Assembly: GCA_963827785.1 (NCBI GenBank)
Contig: CAWHCT010000020.1
Span: forward strand, 214,302 to 278,301
From: Site-B1 sp963827785
GTDB taxonomy: Bacteria; Bacteroidota; Bacteroidia; Flavobacteriales; Flavobacteriaceae
Reading direction: 5' to 3'
Length of the DNA: 64,000 nucleotides
Made by a program: the position numbers and the translations under genes. The notes beneath the pieces were generated by a model. That model was given only the letters and a program-made list of their open reading frames with translations. It was not told the origin of the DNA and searched no databases. Of this stretch, positions 47,615 through 57,041 are shown piece by piece; the stretch's first letter is position 1, and the number at the start of each line of letters is the position of its first letter.

Positions 47615-48963
47615 ATTTAAATAGCATACATAATTTTTATTTCATTGGTATCGGAGGCATTGGTATGAGTGCTTTGGCGAGATATTTCCATGCAAATAAA
47701 AAAAATGTTGCCGGTTATGACAGGACTAAAACCGAGATAACAGATAGCCTGGAAAATTTAGGAGTGATGATCCATTTTGAAGATTCGGTAGCCAACATTC
47801 CTTCCAGGTATTTAAATCCTGAAAGTTCATTGATAATATATACACCTGCCATTCCTAAGGACCATATGGAACTGGTATATTTTAAAAATAACGGATTTGA
47901 CGTATTAAAACGTTCAGAAGTTCTGGGAATAATAACCCAAAACACCTATTGCCTGGCAGTTGCGGGAACTCATGGAAAGACAACTACATCAAGCATTCTT
48001 GGTCATCTGTTATTTGAATGTGATGTAAAAGTGACCGCATTTTTAGGAGGTATAGCCGAAAATTATAATTCAAATTTAATTCTTAGTGGTGATGAGGTGA
48101 CCGTTGTGGAAGCCGATGAATTTGATCGCTCGTTCTTAACACTGTCACCGGATATGGCCTGTATTACCTCCATGGATGCCGATCATCTGGATATTTATGG
48201 AGACGCCGAATCCTTGAAGAGTTCATTTATACAATTCTCTCAGAAAGTAAAACCTGACGGTAAATTATTTATTAAAAATGGCTTGCCTCTTAAAGGAATA
48301 ACCTATGGAATTGAGGATGACAGCGATTATGCCGTTCAAAATATAAAAATAGAAAAAGGAGCTTATGTCTTTGATGTGAAAACGCCAAAAACTGTGCTTA
48401 AAAATATACAATTTAACCTGCCTGGTAGACATAATCTGTCGAATGCATTAATAGCTTTGGCGATGGCTGTAGAATACGGATGTCCCTCTAATCAGCTCGC
48501 CAAAGCTTTAGCATCCTACAAGGGTGTTAAACGCCGATTCAGTTACCAGATCAAAACAGAGAACCTGATCCTTATTGATGACTATGCACATCATCCTCAG
48601 GAGATAAACGCTGTTTATGAAGCCATAAGAGAAATGTACCCCAATAAAAAGGTTTTGGCGATTTTTCAGCCACATCTGTTTAGCAGGACTAGGGATTTTG
48701 CTGATGACTTCGCAAAAAGCCTGTCGCAGTTTGATGAAATTCTGTTGCTGGATATTTATCCGGCGAGAGAGCTTCCCATTGAAGGGATCAATTCAAGTTG
48801 GCTGCTGGATAAAATAGAAAATCCCCATAAAAAGCTTATTGCGAAAAAAGATATTTCGGCCGAGATCGAAAAAAGTGATGCCAAAGTGATCCTCACTATT
48901 GGAGCCGGAGATATAGGAGAAGAAGTGAAATTAATAAAACATAATTTGAGCCTTGCGAGTTAA
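47611..48963 (+). CDS. murC: UDP-N-acetylmuramate--L-alanine ligase
   Basis: 450 residues. N-terminal Rossmann GIGGIGMSALARYF, ATP loop AGTHGKTTTSS near residue 118, VVEADEFDRSF and DDYAHHPQEI. Adds L-Ala to UDP-MurNAc. Its 3' end overlaps ftsQ by 11 bases. Confidence 0.96.
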   Translation: MNLNSIHNFYFIGIGGIGMSALARYFHANKKNVAGYDRTKTEITDSLENLGVMIHFEDSVANIPSRYLNPESSLIIYTPAIPKDHMELVYFKNNGFDVLKRSEVLGIITQNTYCLAVAGTHGKTTTSSILGHLLFECDVKVTAFLGGIAENYNSNLILSGDEVTVVEADEFDRSFLTLSPDMACITSMDADHLDIYGDAESLKSSFIQFSQKVKPDGKLFIKNGLPLKGITYGIEDDSDYAVQNIKIEKGAYVFDVKTPKTVLKNIQFNLPGRHNLSNALIALAMAVEYGCPSNQLAKALASYKGVKRRFSYQIKTENLILIDDYAHHPQEINAVYEAIREMYPNKKVLAIFQPHLFSRTRDFADDFAKSLSQFDEILLLDIYPARELPIEGINSSWLLDKIENPHKKLIAKKDISAEIEKSDAKVILTIGAGDIGEEVKLIKHNLSLAS

Positions 48964-49672
48964 TTGGAACATATTAAAAATGAGTCTGCTGTTTTTAATA
49001 GTAGTGTCACTTTATGCTTTTACGTCAAGCAAGAATTCAAGCAGAAAAGTGGAATCTATCAGGATCGAATTTATAGATTATAAGTACCCATTCCTGACAG
49101 AGGAGAATGTTAGTAAATTGTTAATACAAAAAAATACTAATGTTACGGGAGTCCCTAAAGAAATTTTAGATTTGAATGAGTTAGAAACGGCCCTTAATGA
49201 AAATCCGATAATCAAAAATGCTGAAGTGTATATGTCTGTAAATGGGGAGCTTACAGCAAAAATTGAACAAAAAAATCCGATTGCAAGAGTGAGTACAAAT
49301 GCATCTTACTATATAGATGAAAGCGGTTCCTATATGCCTCTGTCATCCAATTATTCGGCGCGAGTACCTCTGGTCACCGGACAAATAGAAAAAAACAACC
49401 TGAAATCTGTTTTTAAAGTTGCCAAAAAAGTATATGATGACGATATTTTAAATAAGCATGTTGTAGAAATTCATCAGAATCAGGATAAGACGATCTACTT
49501 AAAACTTAGGCAGAATAATTTTAGGGTAAATCTTGGAGGAGTGGATAATTTAGACAAAAAAATAGGCAATCTAAAGGCATTTTATCAAAAAGCATTAAAG
49601 GATAAAACATTGAACAGTTATAGCATTGTTAATTTACAATTTGATAATCAGGTTGTATGTACCAAAAAGTAA
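48953..49672 (+). CDS. ftsQ: Cell division protein FtsQ
   Basis: 239 residues: short cytoplasmic part, one membrane helix (MSLLFLIVVSLYAFTSS), then POTRA-like and beta domains. The TTG start at 48953 gives MRVNWNILKMSLLF, the usual form in this family; a later ATG (48980) would remove the cytoplasmic tail. Sequence conservation is low, but position between murC and ftsA is diagnostic. Confidence 0.9.
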   Translation: MRVNWNILKMSLLFLIVVSLYAFTSSKNSSRKVESIRIEFIDYKYPFLTEENVSKLLIQKNTNVTGVPKEILDLNELETALNENPIIKNAEVYMSVNGELTAKIEQKNPIARVSTNASYYIDESGSYMPLSSNYSARVPLVTGQIEKNNLKSVFKVAKKVYDDDILNKHVVEIHQNQDKTIYLKLRQNNFRVNLGGVDNLDKKIGNLKAFYQKALKDKTLNSYSIVNLQFDNQVVCTKK

Positions 49673-49675
49673 ACT

Positions 49676-50987
49676 ATGGAAAATAATATTGCGGCAGGAT
49701 TAGACATAGGAACCACAAAAATTGCGGCCATGATAGGTCGTAAGAATGAATATGGCAAACTAGAAATACTGGGCATTGGTAAATCAAAAAGTTTGGGAGT
49801 ACACCGTGGTGTGGTCAATAACATTACTCAAACCATTCAATCTATTCAGCAGGCTGTTCAGGAGGCTGAAGCAGCTGCCGGAATGAAAATAGAAGATGTT
49901 ACGGTTGGTATTGCAGGTCAGCATATTCGCAGTTTGCAGCATAGTGACTACATAACAAGAGCGAATTCAGAAGTTGTAATCGATGAAGATGATATAGAAC
50001 GATTGATCAATCAGGTTCATAAACTGGTAATGCTGCCGGGAGAAGAGATCATTCATGTGCTGCCTCAGGAATTCAAGGTTGATGGACAAGCTGAAATAAA
50101 GGAACCTATTGGGATGTATGGAGGCCGACTGGAAGCTAATTTCCATGTGGTTGTAGGTCAGGTTTCGTCTATAAGAAATATAGGAAGATGTATTAAAAGT
50201 GCAGGTTTACAGCTTGAAGGGATCACACTGGAACCTTTGGCTTCTGCCAATGCAGTGTTGAGTCAGGAGGAAAAAGAAGCAGGAGTAGCCTTGATCGATA
50301 TAGGTGGAGGGACAACAGATCTTGCTGTTTTTAAAGATGGTATTATACGTCATACAGCAGTAATTCCATTCGGTGGGAATGTCATTACGGAAGATATCAA
50401 GGAAGGTTGTTCAATCATTGAAAAACAGGCAGAATTGTTAAAAATCAAATTTGGCTCTGCATGGCCCGGTGAGAATAAGGACAATGAAATAGTTTCTATT
50501 CCCGGATTAAGAGGTCGGGAACCTAAAGAGATCACCTTAAAGAATCTGTCCAAGATCATTCATGCACGAGTGGTGGAGATCATTGAACAGGTATATGTCG
50601 AGATCAAGAACTACGGACATGAAGAGCAAAAAAAGAAACTCATTGCAGGAATTGTTTTAACAGGTGGTGGAGCACAGCTTAAGCACTTAAAGCAACTGGT
50701 AGAATATATTACAGGAATGGATACCAGAATTGGTTATCCTAATGAGCATCTGGCAGGAAACAGTGATGATGAGGTGACAAGTCCATTGTTCGCCACAGCT
50801 GTGGGATTGGTCATGGATGGGGTCAAACGCCATGAACGCAGAAAAGCGGAAATCGCGATCGAGGAGGCTGAAGAAGATAGATGATGAAATGACTGAAACA
50901 AGTGCGCCCGAACCTAAAAAAGAAAGACGAACCTTCTTAGACAAATTAACAGAACGTGTCAAGGACTTTTTAGATAACGCAGAGTAA
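49676..50987 (+). CDS. ftsA: Cell division protein FtsA (C-terminal frameshift)
   Basis: Actin-like ATPase that tethers FtsZ to the membrane: AGLDIGTTKIAAMIG, ALIDIGGGTTDLAVF, and VLTGGGAQLKHL. The open frame ends at 50884, but an extra A near 50879 is the cause: in the next frame the protein goes on with DDEMTETSAPEPKKERRTFL and DKLTERVKDFLDNAE, stopping at 50987. That tail is the amphipathic membrane-targeting helix FtsA needs. Rebuilt length about 437 residues. Essential, hence probably a sequencing error. Confidence 0.94.
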
Positions 50988-51043
50988 GATTTAAATTGAA
51001 AAATAGTATTTAAAATATAATTAATTAACCCAATATAGCATTT

Positions 51044-53020
51044 ATGAGCAGCAACAAAGAATTTTCAAATATCGCATTCGATTTGCCAAAGAACCAATCC
51101 AATGTCATCAAGGTGATTGGAGTCGGAGGCGGAGGAAGCAATGCAATAAATCACATGTTTCAACAAGGAATAAAAGGTGTTGATTTTGTGATCTGTAATA
51201 CCGATGCACAAGCCCTCGAAAATAGTGGTGTGCCCAATAAGATACAGTTAGGAGTGAACCTGACCGAAGGACTTGGTGCCGGAGCAAATCCCAATATAGG
51301 TGAACAGGCCGCCGTTGAGAGTTATGAAGAACTCAAAAACATGTTGGAGACCAATACCAAAATGTTGTTTATAACAGCAGGAATGGGTGGAGGAACCGGA
51401 ACAGGAGCTGCTCCTATCATTGCAAAAATGGCTAAAGAAGCTGATATATTAACAGTTGGTATTGTAACCATGCCTTTCCAGTTTGAAGGAAAGTTACGTA
51501 ATGAACAGGCGCAAAAAGGCATAGAGAATCTGCGCAATGTTGTTGATTCTTTCATCGTAATAAATAATAACAAATTAAGAGAAGTCTATGGAAATCTTGG
51601 ATTTAAGGCAGGATTTTCAAAGGCTGATGAAGTGCTCTCTACCGCTGCTCGTGGTATAGCCGAAGTCATCACTCATCATTACACTCAAAACATTGACTTG
51701 CGTGATGCCAAAACCGTATTAAGCAATAGTGGAACAGCAATCATGGGTTCTGCATCTGCAACAGGACAGAACAGGGCGCATGAGGCTATTCTCAGAGCTT
51801 TGGATTCTCCATTATTGAATGATAATAAAATTACAGGAGCCAAAAACGTATTGCTGCTAATCGTTTCTGGTTCCCAGGAAATTACTATTGATGAAATAGG
51901 AGAGATCAATGATCACATTCAAAATGAAGCAGGTCATGGTGCAAATATTATCATGGGAGTTGGTGAAGATGACAGTTTGGATGAAGCCATTTCTGTGACT
52001 ATCATAGCTACAGGGTTCAATATTGAGCAACAAAATGAAATTTCCAATACAGAAATTAAAAAGGTGGTTCATGCTTTGGAAGATGATCAAAACATGGAAC
52101 AGGATTTGAGCACTGGTGACAGAGATCCGGCAATCATTTTACCGAACATAGAACTTAACACTGAACCTGAAGAAGAAATAGTAAGACATACTTTGGATCT
52201 GGGTGAACTGAATGAAGAAGGTTCACATAAAGTTGAAAAACCTTTGGTCCCATCTGAAAGTGAAATGGACCTTATTCCAACAACGGAATTATTGAAGAAT
52301 ATGCGTGTTGAATATCAGGAAGTATTGATTGAAGAATCAACCGGCGAAAATCTGGAACCGGATTTCATCATTACCAATATGACTCAGGAATCGCAGGAGG
52401 AAATAGTTGTGGAAGAACCGGTTGAAGAAGAACAAATAACACTGACTTTCGACCTTCCTATCAATCAGGTTAAAAAAGAGAAGACCCAAAAAGAGGACTT
52501 TATCAAATTTGATCTGGACGAAAAAGTAAAGGAGATCAAGGTTAAGGATTATGTTGAACTGATCCCTGTCACTGAAGCCAATGATGCGGGCGAAACCCAT
52601 TATGCTCTGGATAGCTATATTGAACTGGAGTCTTCAATGAATACCAAAATGGGTACATCCTCGAATTCAGAAATGGAAGTGGAAGAAGAAGTTATTTTTG
52701 AGAAAAAGGTAATTGAAAAGGAAATGGAACCTGAGGATCAGCCGGAGGAGATCGATCCTATGAACAGTCCTATCTCAGAACTTTTAAAAGAGAGAGCTGC
52801 CGAGCGCAGACGAAAAATGAAGGATTTCAACTATAAGTTCAACACGTCAAAGATCGATGATATCGAGAGAGAACCTGCTTATAAGCGGCAGGGAATTGAG
52901 TTGAACAACACGCAGCACTCTTCAGATAATAATAAATCAAGAACATCAGTAAGTTTAGATGAAAACGATGAGGTGCAGTTAAGAAGTAACAATTCATTTT
53001 TACACGATAATGTAGATTAA
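51044..53020 (+). CDS. ftsZ: Cell division protein FtsZ
   Basis: 658 residues. Tubulin-like GTPase domain (about 1-335: GVGGGGSNAINHM, tubulin signature GGGTGTGAAP near residue 116, NNNKLREVYG). A very long acidic linker of about 280 residues, rich in Glu, Val and Thr, precedes the C-terminal region (EREPAYKRQGIEL). Such long tails are usual in Flavobacteriia. The polymer forms the division ring. Last gene of the cluster; a terminator follows at 53139. murF, ddl and murB are absent from this cluster. Confidence 0.96.
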   Translation: MSSNKEFSNIAFDLPKNQSNVIKVIGVGGGGSNAINHMFQQGIKGVDFVICNTDAQALENSGVPNKIQLGVNLTEGLGAGANPNIGEQAAVESYEELKNMLETNTKMLFITAGMGGGTGTGAAPIIAKMAKEADILTVGIVTMPFQFEGKLRNEQAQKGIENLRNVVDSFIVINNNKLREVYGNLGFKAGFSKADEVLSTAARGIAEVITHHYTQNIDLRDAKTVLSNSGTAIMGSASATGQNRAHEAILRALDSPLLNDNKITGAKNVLLLIVSGSQEITIDEIGEINDHIQNEAGHGANIIMGVGEDDSLDEAISVTIIATGFNIEQQNEISNTEIKKVVHALEDDQNMEQDLSTGDRDPAIILPNIELNTEPEEEIVRHTLDLGELNEEGSHKVEKPLVPSESEMDLIPTTELLKNMRVEYQEVLIEESTGENLEPDFIITNMTQESQEEIVVEEPVEEEQITLTFDLPINQVKKEKTQKEDFIKFDLDEKVKEIKVKDYVELIPVTEANDAGETHYALDSYIELESSMNTKMGTSSNSEMEVEEEVIFEKKVIEKEMEPEDQPEEIDPMNSPISELLKERAAERRRKMKDFNYKFNTSKIDDIEREPAYKRQGIELNNTQHSSDNNKSRTSVSLDENDEVQLRSNNSFLHDNVD

Positions 53021-53073
53021 TGAAACCCTGCTTTCAAAAGACTTAGTCGCATTGGAAGTAGATGGTTGAAGTA

Positions 53074-53093
53074 ATCCCGCAGTCGTGCGGGAT
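53074..53093. repeat. TCCCG palindrome after ftsZ
   Basis: ATCCCGCAGTCGTGCGGGAT, 8-base arms. A related element, ATCCCAATGAAGATTGGGAT, lies at 53227-53246 before yqeY. The 287-base ftsZ-yqeY gap holds these two palindromes, the terminator at 53139 and TGATTCGC/GCGAAATCA near 53188, but no gene. Confidence 0.65.
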
Positions 53094-53138
53094 CTTACAA
53101 GAAATTTAATTTAATCCATTGTTCTATATTTTTTTAAG

Positions 53139-53174
53139 ACCGAAAAGACCCCCTGATCTTTTCGGTTTTTTTTG
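53139..53174 (+). terminator. Terminator of the dcw cluster
   Basis: ACCGAAAAGA / TCTTTTCGGT stem (10 base pairs), 8-base loop CCCCCTGA and a run of eight or more T. Confidence 0.93.
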
Positions 53175-53307
53175 TGAAACTTTTTTTGATTCGCAGAATG
53201 CGAAATCAAAAAATATAGTTGAACTAATCCCAATGAAGATTGGGATATCATTAAATATGAAAACATCTTTTTCTTTGTTATCTTCGCAAAGAATTAAATA
53301 AAAGAAA

Positions 53308-53757
53308 ATGAGCTTACAGGAAAAGGTAATGACAGCTTTAAAGGAAGCTATGAAAGCCAAGGATCAGACGGCATTAACGGCATTGAGAGCTGTAAAATCG
53401 GCCATATTGCTTGCACAGACTGAAAGTGGGGCAAGTGATAGCTTAACTGAAGAACAGGAATTAAAATTACTTCAAAAGCTGGTAAAACAACGCAAGGACA
53501 GTGCGGCTATTTATCTGGAACAGGGTAGAAAGGATCTGGCTGCTCCTGAAATGGATGAAGCGGAGATAATCAATCAGTTTTTACCTGAGGCATTAAGTGA
53601 AGAAGAAATAGAAAAAGTAGTTGTTAAGACTATTGAATCAACTGGTGCCGAAGGAATGAAGGATATGGGAAAGGTCATGGGAATTGTGAGCAAGGAATTG
53701 GCTGGTCGGGCAGATGGCAAGACCATATCAAATATAGTCAGATCAAAATTAGCTTAA
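53308..53757 (+). CDS. GatB/YqeY domain-containing protein
   Basis: 149 residues, the usual YqeY length. LKEAMKAKDQTALTALRAVK at the N-terminus and MGKVMGIVSKELAGRADGK near the end match the family, which shares the tRNA-binding helical domain of GatB. A role in tRNA-dependent amidation or tRNA binding is assumed but unproven. It is followed after 8 bases by tRNA-Arg on the same strand. Confidence 0.93.
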   Translation: MSLQEKVMTALKEAMKAKDQTALTALRAVKSAILLAQTESGASDSLTEEQELKLLQKLVKQRKDSAAIYLEQGRKDLAAPEMDEAEIINQFLPEALSEEEIEKVVVKTIESTGAEGMKDMGKVMGIVSKELAGRADGKTISNIVRSKLA

Positions 53758-53765
53758 AATAAATT

Positions 53766-53839
53766 GGCCGCGTGGCGCAACTGAATAGCGCATCAGATTT
53801 CGGCTCTGAGGGTTGGGGGTTTGAATCCCTTCGCGGTCA
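53766..53839 (+). tRNA. tRNA-Arg (anticodon TCG)
   Basis: Full cloverleaf, 74 bases without CCA. Acceptor GGCCGCG/CGCGGTC; D stem GCGC/GCGC; anticodon stem TCAGA/TCTGA with loop TTTCGGC, anticodon TCG (reads CGA and other CGN codons); T arm with loop TTTGAAT. A terminator-like hairpin follows. Confidence 0.95.
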
Positions 53840-53846
53840 CGAATAA

Positions 53847-53903
53847 ACAAAAAACTCGCACGTCAAATCAAGCTCGCTTGAATTTGTAAGTGCGAGTTTT
53901 TTG
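53847..53903 (+). terminator. Terminator after tRNA-Arg
   Basis: Long stem AAAAAACTCGCAC / GTGCGAGTTTTTTG with an inner hairpin TCAAG/CTTGA; the outer arms give a T-run of six. Confidence 0.85.
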
Positions 53904-54100
53904 TTTTCAAAGCGGAGCTTTGAGGGATCAACGACCGAAGTGCAGTTAATCCTGATTTTCAAAGCGGAGCTTTGAGGGATCAACGAACGAAGTGCAGTTA
54001 ATCCTGATTTTCAAAGCGGAGCTTTGAGGGCGACATAGCGTGAGCTATGGGCGAGCTGTAGCGTGGAGCGCAGGGAAGTTAATCCCTGATTTTCAACACG
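53904..54100. repeat. 52-bp direct repeat array (three units plus a partial fourth)
   Basis: Units begin at 53904, 53956 and 54008, each opening TTTTCAAAGCGGAGCTTTGA and ending TTAATCcCTGA; a fourth opening is at 54090. Units 1 and 2 differ by one base over 52. Unit 3 is longer because of an insert containing CATAGCGTGAGCTATG. Each opening contains the palindrome CAAAGC-ggaGCTTTG. No coding function seen. From 54101 to 54391 I see no gene; a minus-strand frame of 85 codons there has no family features. Confidence 0.85.
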
Positions 54101-54391
54101 TCAGCTTTGGTTTTGTATTTGCAGGAGTGACTCTGATGGGATATGTAATCCCGATCAAGGATGAATGGTTTATAACTAAATGACCACACTGCAGTAAAGA
54201 AAAGGTTTACTTGGTAATTTCGTAATTCTTTAAGTGTAAACAGCCTTTTGGCCAATACTATCCCATTATTATAATTTCTTAAGAGAATTATTATCATATA
54301 ATCAAAAAAATATAAAGAATAAATGATTTTCGTCATACTTTTTGACCATCCTAAAATTTATCTTTAGCATAGAATATTAAAGAGGGATATC

Positions 54392-54811
54392 ATGATAGAA
54401 CAGGCAGTGGTCTCTTCAATAATGAGCAAAGATCTAATAACCGTGAGTTATAAGGATGATCTGGAAAAGGCGGAACATTTGTTCAAGACCCATAAGATAA
54501 GACATATTCCGGTTGTTAAAGGAGATGAGCTCAAAGGTATGCTAAGTTATACCGATCTGTTACGTATCAGTTTTGCCGATGCCATCGGTGAAGATGAAAT
54601 GTTCATAGATTCGGTAGTTTACAATATGTTTACAATAGAACAGGTCATGGTTAAAAAAGTGGTGAGTATGCCTCCAACTTCAAGTATTAAGGAAGTTGCT
54701 GAATTGCTCACACAAAGGGACTTTCACTCCATACCTATTGTAGACAACAAAAAGTTGGTTGGTATTGTCACTACAACAGACTTGTTAAAATTTCTCTTAA
54801 GTCAGTTTTAG
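54392..54811 (+). CDS. CBS domain-containing protein
   Basis: 139 residues made of two CBS motifs: SSIMSKDLITVSYKD...HIPVVKGDELKGMLSYTDLL and EQVMVKKVVSMPPTSS...SIPIVDNKKLVGIVTTTDLL. CBS pairs bind adenine nucleotides and act as energy sensors; no effector domain is attached, so its partner is unknown. Single gene with its own terminator. Confidence 0.92.
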   Translation: MIEQAVVSSIMSKDLITVSYKDDLEKAEHLFKTHKIRHIPVVKGDELKGMLSYTDLLRISFADAIGEDEMFIDSVVYNMFTIEQVMVKKVVSMPPTSSIKEVAELLTQRDFHSIPIVDNKKLVGIVTTTDLLKFLLSQF

Positions 54812-54818
54812 GGCAAAA

Positions 54819-54851
54819 GAAAAGGCTTCTTATTTTAAGAAGCCTTTTTTT
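54819..54851. terminator. Bidirectional terminator
   Basis: GAAAAGGCTTCTTA / TAAGAAGCCTTTTTTT hairpin between the CBS gene and the convergent barrel protein gene. Confidence 0.92.
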
Positions 54852-54872
54852 ATGTTTTTAGAACACATTTTC

Positions 54873-55427
54873 TTAAAGTACGAATACCAGTTCCAGATTA
54901 TGCACATAGTGTCCGTTATTAATGTCATTGCTCTCAACGTTATTATTTAATCCAATTTTAGCTACACTTTTTAAACGTAGAGCAAATTTGTCACTGATCC
55001 AGTAAGCCAAACTTCCTCCAAAATTTATGGATACGTTAGTTCGGTTAATATTGAATACACCTATTCCGGCCATAGGGGCTAATTCAAATTTTTCAGATTT
55101 TATCCAGTTATTTAAATAGTATTTAAAACTTGTATCAACACTGTAATATTGAAGACCATCATAACCATTATAAGTAAAATCTCCGAAAATAGCTAAATTT
55201 TTATCATAATAGGAACGTGCCTCAATGCCAATTGAAAGAGGTGTTTTAAATTCCCAGCTTCCACTTACTGGAGAACCATCCCCCGAATTATCAATAGCAT
55301 TTATGCCAAGGCTTATTTGATATATGGTCTTGTACTCTTTAGTATTTTGTGTGGTATTCAATGTTTGTGAAAACAATAAAGTTGTAAAACTTAACAGGCA
55401 AACAACAGTTAGGAGTAGGTTTCTCAT
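54873..55427 (-). CDS. Small outer-membrane barrel protein, paralogue A
   Basis: 184 residues with signal peptide MRNLLLTVVCLLSFTTLLFS. The mature part alternates polar and aromatic residues and ends HYVHNLELVFVL with a terminal hydrophobic residue, as in eight-stranded OmpA/OmpW-like barrels. It is strongly similar over its whole length to the protein encoded at 55785-56339 (GINAIDNSGDGSPVSGSWEF against GVNAIDNSGDRSPIEGDWAF). Function unknown. Confidence 0.78.
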   Translation of the reverse strand: MRNLLLTVVCLLSFTTLLFSQTLNTTQNTKEYKTIYQISLGINAIDNSGDGSPVSGSWEFKTPLSIGIEARSYYDKNLAIFGDFTYNGYDGLQYYSVDTSFKYYLNNWIKSEKFELAPMAGIGVFNINRTNVSINFGGSLAYWISDKFALRLKSVAKIGLNNNVESNDINNGHYVHNLELVFVL

Positions 55428-55784
55428 GGGGTTGGTTTTAACTACAAAGATAGAAATATTTTATTAAAATTGCTATCAAAAATATTTGATCTTATTTTTT
55501 AATAAGTTCTATAAACTGCTTTGGTTCAGTTAGATTACCTTTCCTGTAGGCCGGAAGTCCCTTAAAAAAAGGGATTAATTGATAAAAACATAAAGTGGAA
55601 AAATTGAAAAACGTTCTGGATCCTTTTGGATAAACTGGAAAGAAGCTAAATTCCGATAGAAAAGTAATGACCCATTTGCAGGCATTTCAAATAGATGCCT
55701 AATGTCCCATAAGGACCGGAATGCTTAAAACGAATAAACAGAGAGTCAGTTTTTTCATGCAGTTGGTTGTTTTAATTCTAAACT
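55428..55784 (-). other. Gap between barrel paralogues with a possible gene relic
   Basis: No intact gene. On the minus strand an ATG at 55758 opens a signal-peptide-like frame MKKLTLCLFVLSIPVLMGH that stops after 19 codons (55699). After one frame change the sequence stays open for about 45 codons (WDIRHLFEMPANGSLLFYRN and on). I do not recognise it. A GTCCC/GGGAT hairpin lies near 55557-55576. Confidence 0.35.
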
Positions 55785-56339
55785 TTACAGTAAGAAAACA
55801 ACTTCCAGGTTATGCATAAAGTGCTTATTACTAATATTATAGTTTGGATCGTTATTATTTAATGCGAATTTAGCTAAACTTTTTATACGCAGAGCGAAAC
55901 TTTTGTTGAACCAGTAAGCCACACTTCCACCCACGTTTACGGAGACGTTGGTTCTGTTTATATTGAACACACCACCACCAGCGGTTGGTGCTATTTCAAA
56001 TTTCTCCGATCTTATCCAGTCATTCAAATAGTATTTAAAGCCACCATCAACACTGTAATATCGCAGGCCGTCGTAATCATTATATCCAAAATCGCCTACT
56101 AAAGCCAGATTTTTTTTAATATTGGAACGGGCCTCAATTCCAATAGAAAAAGGCGTTCCAAAAGCCCAGTCACCCTCAATAGGAGAACGATCCCCGGAAT
56201 TATCTATGGCGTTTACACCTATACTGACCTGATAGTTCATTTGTTTCTCTTTTTTATTTTGCGAGACATTATAGTTCTGAGAATACATTAAGCTTGTAGA
56301 AATTATAAAGCAGACAGGTAATAATATCAATTTGATCAT
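55785..56339 (-). CDS. Small outer-membrane barrel protein, paralogue B
   Basis: 184 residues, same length as paralogue A, with signal peptide MIKLILLPVCFIISTSLMYS and a terminal strand NLEVVFLL. Shared blocks include KFEIAPTAGGGVFNINRTNV and YYSVDGGFKYYLNDWIRSEK. The pair arose by tandem duplication. The 237-base gap beyond it (56340-56576) is AT-rich with no gene, and must hold the promoters of this gene and of the divergent NusG-like gene. Confidence 0.78.
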   Translation of the reverse strand: MIKLILLPVCFIISTSLMYSQNYNVSQNKKEKQMNYQVSIGVNAIDNSGDRSPIEGDWAFGTPFSIGIEARSNIKKNLALVGDFGYNDYDGLRYYSVDGGFKYYLNDWIRSEKFEIAPTAGGGVFNINRTNVSVNVGGSVAYWFNKSFALRIKSLAKFALNNNDPNYNISNKHFMHNLEVVFLL

Positions 56340-56576
56340 ATCTCAAATCTTTAGTTAATTCTAAAGGTAGGATATTTTATTGACAAGGAAGTTTTTAATA
56401 TTATTAGTAAATGCTTAAAAAAGTTTAGAACTTATTCTTTATTAATTTTTAGTACTTGAATTTTAAAAAAAACTAATGAAAAAACAAGACTTCAAATTTT
56501 TAATGTATAAAGAAAAGATTTATCTTACAAAACTAATTAGCATGTTTATAAAAACAATAGCAGAATACTGATATAA

Positions 56577-57041
56577 ATGCCCTGGTTCGTACTCAAGACC
56601 AAACCCAATTCCGAGAAAAAAGTAACAGCCCAATTGCAAGCTTTGCAGCTGGATGTTTGCTGTCCGGTAAGGACAGAAATACGACAATGGAGCGACCGCA
56701 AAAAGAAAGTAAAAGTCCCTTTATTACCATCCATGATTTTAGTAAATTGCGCCGAGGCCGAAAGGGATCTTGTTTTTAGTATTCCGCAGGTAAGAGGGTA
56801 TCTGTTCTGGCTGGGCAAACCCGCCATTGTTACTGCAAAGGAAGTTGAAGCTTTGCAGTCCTTCGAAAATGAGGATTATAAAAGATGTGATCTGGTTACT
56901 GTGGCACCCGGACAAAAAATAGATCTCAGTGTCATTGGAATGAAACACCAAAAAGGAGTAGTGAAATATGTTTCGGGAGACCAGTGCTGGGTGGTATTGG
57001 ATAACCTGGGTTATATTGTCAAACTCCAGCTGGAGAGCTAA
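56577..57041 (+). CDS. NusG-like polysaccharide antitermination factor (UpxY family)
   Basis: 154 residues. NGN domain (WFVLKTKPNSEKKVTAQLQA) with the conserved phylum motif KVKVPLLPSMILV, then a KOW domain (GMKHQKGVVKYVSGDQCWVV). Specialised NusG paralogues of this type are the first gene of capsule/O-antigen loci in Bacteroidota and prevent premature termination in the locus they precede. Its position at the head of rml and sugar-modification genes fits. Shorter than housekeeping NusG, which is encoded elsewhere. Confidence 0.87.
   Translation: MPWFVLKTKPNSEKKVTAQLQALQLDVCCPVRTEIRQWSDRKKKVKVPLLPSMILVNCAEAERDLVFSIPQVRGYLFWLGKPAIVTAKEVEALQSFENEDYKRCDLVTVAPGQKIDLSVIGMKHQKGVVKYVSGDQCWVVLDNLGYIVKLQLES

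Noticed and set aside
53119..53360. Short ORFs on both strands before yqeY
   Set aside because: They are translations through the ftsZ terminator hairpin and palindromes.
53904..54100. CRISPR array behind the tRNA
   Set aside because: Near-identical 52-bp units abut each other; there are no unique spacers between them.
54079..54336. 85-codon minus-strand ORF between the repeat array and the CBS gene
   Set aside because: No recognisable motif; it is rich in aromatic residues as expected for AT-rich non-coding DNA, and it runs into the repeat array.
56340..56576. Invertible promoter before the UpxY gene, as in Bacteroides capsule loci
   Set aside because: I found no pair of inverted repeats flanking a promoter in this gap and no tyrosine recombinase gene in the window.
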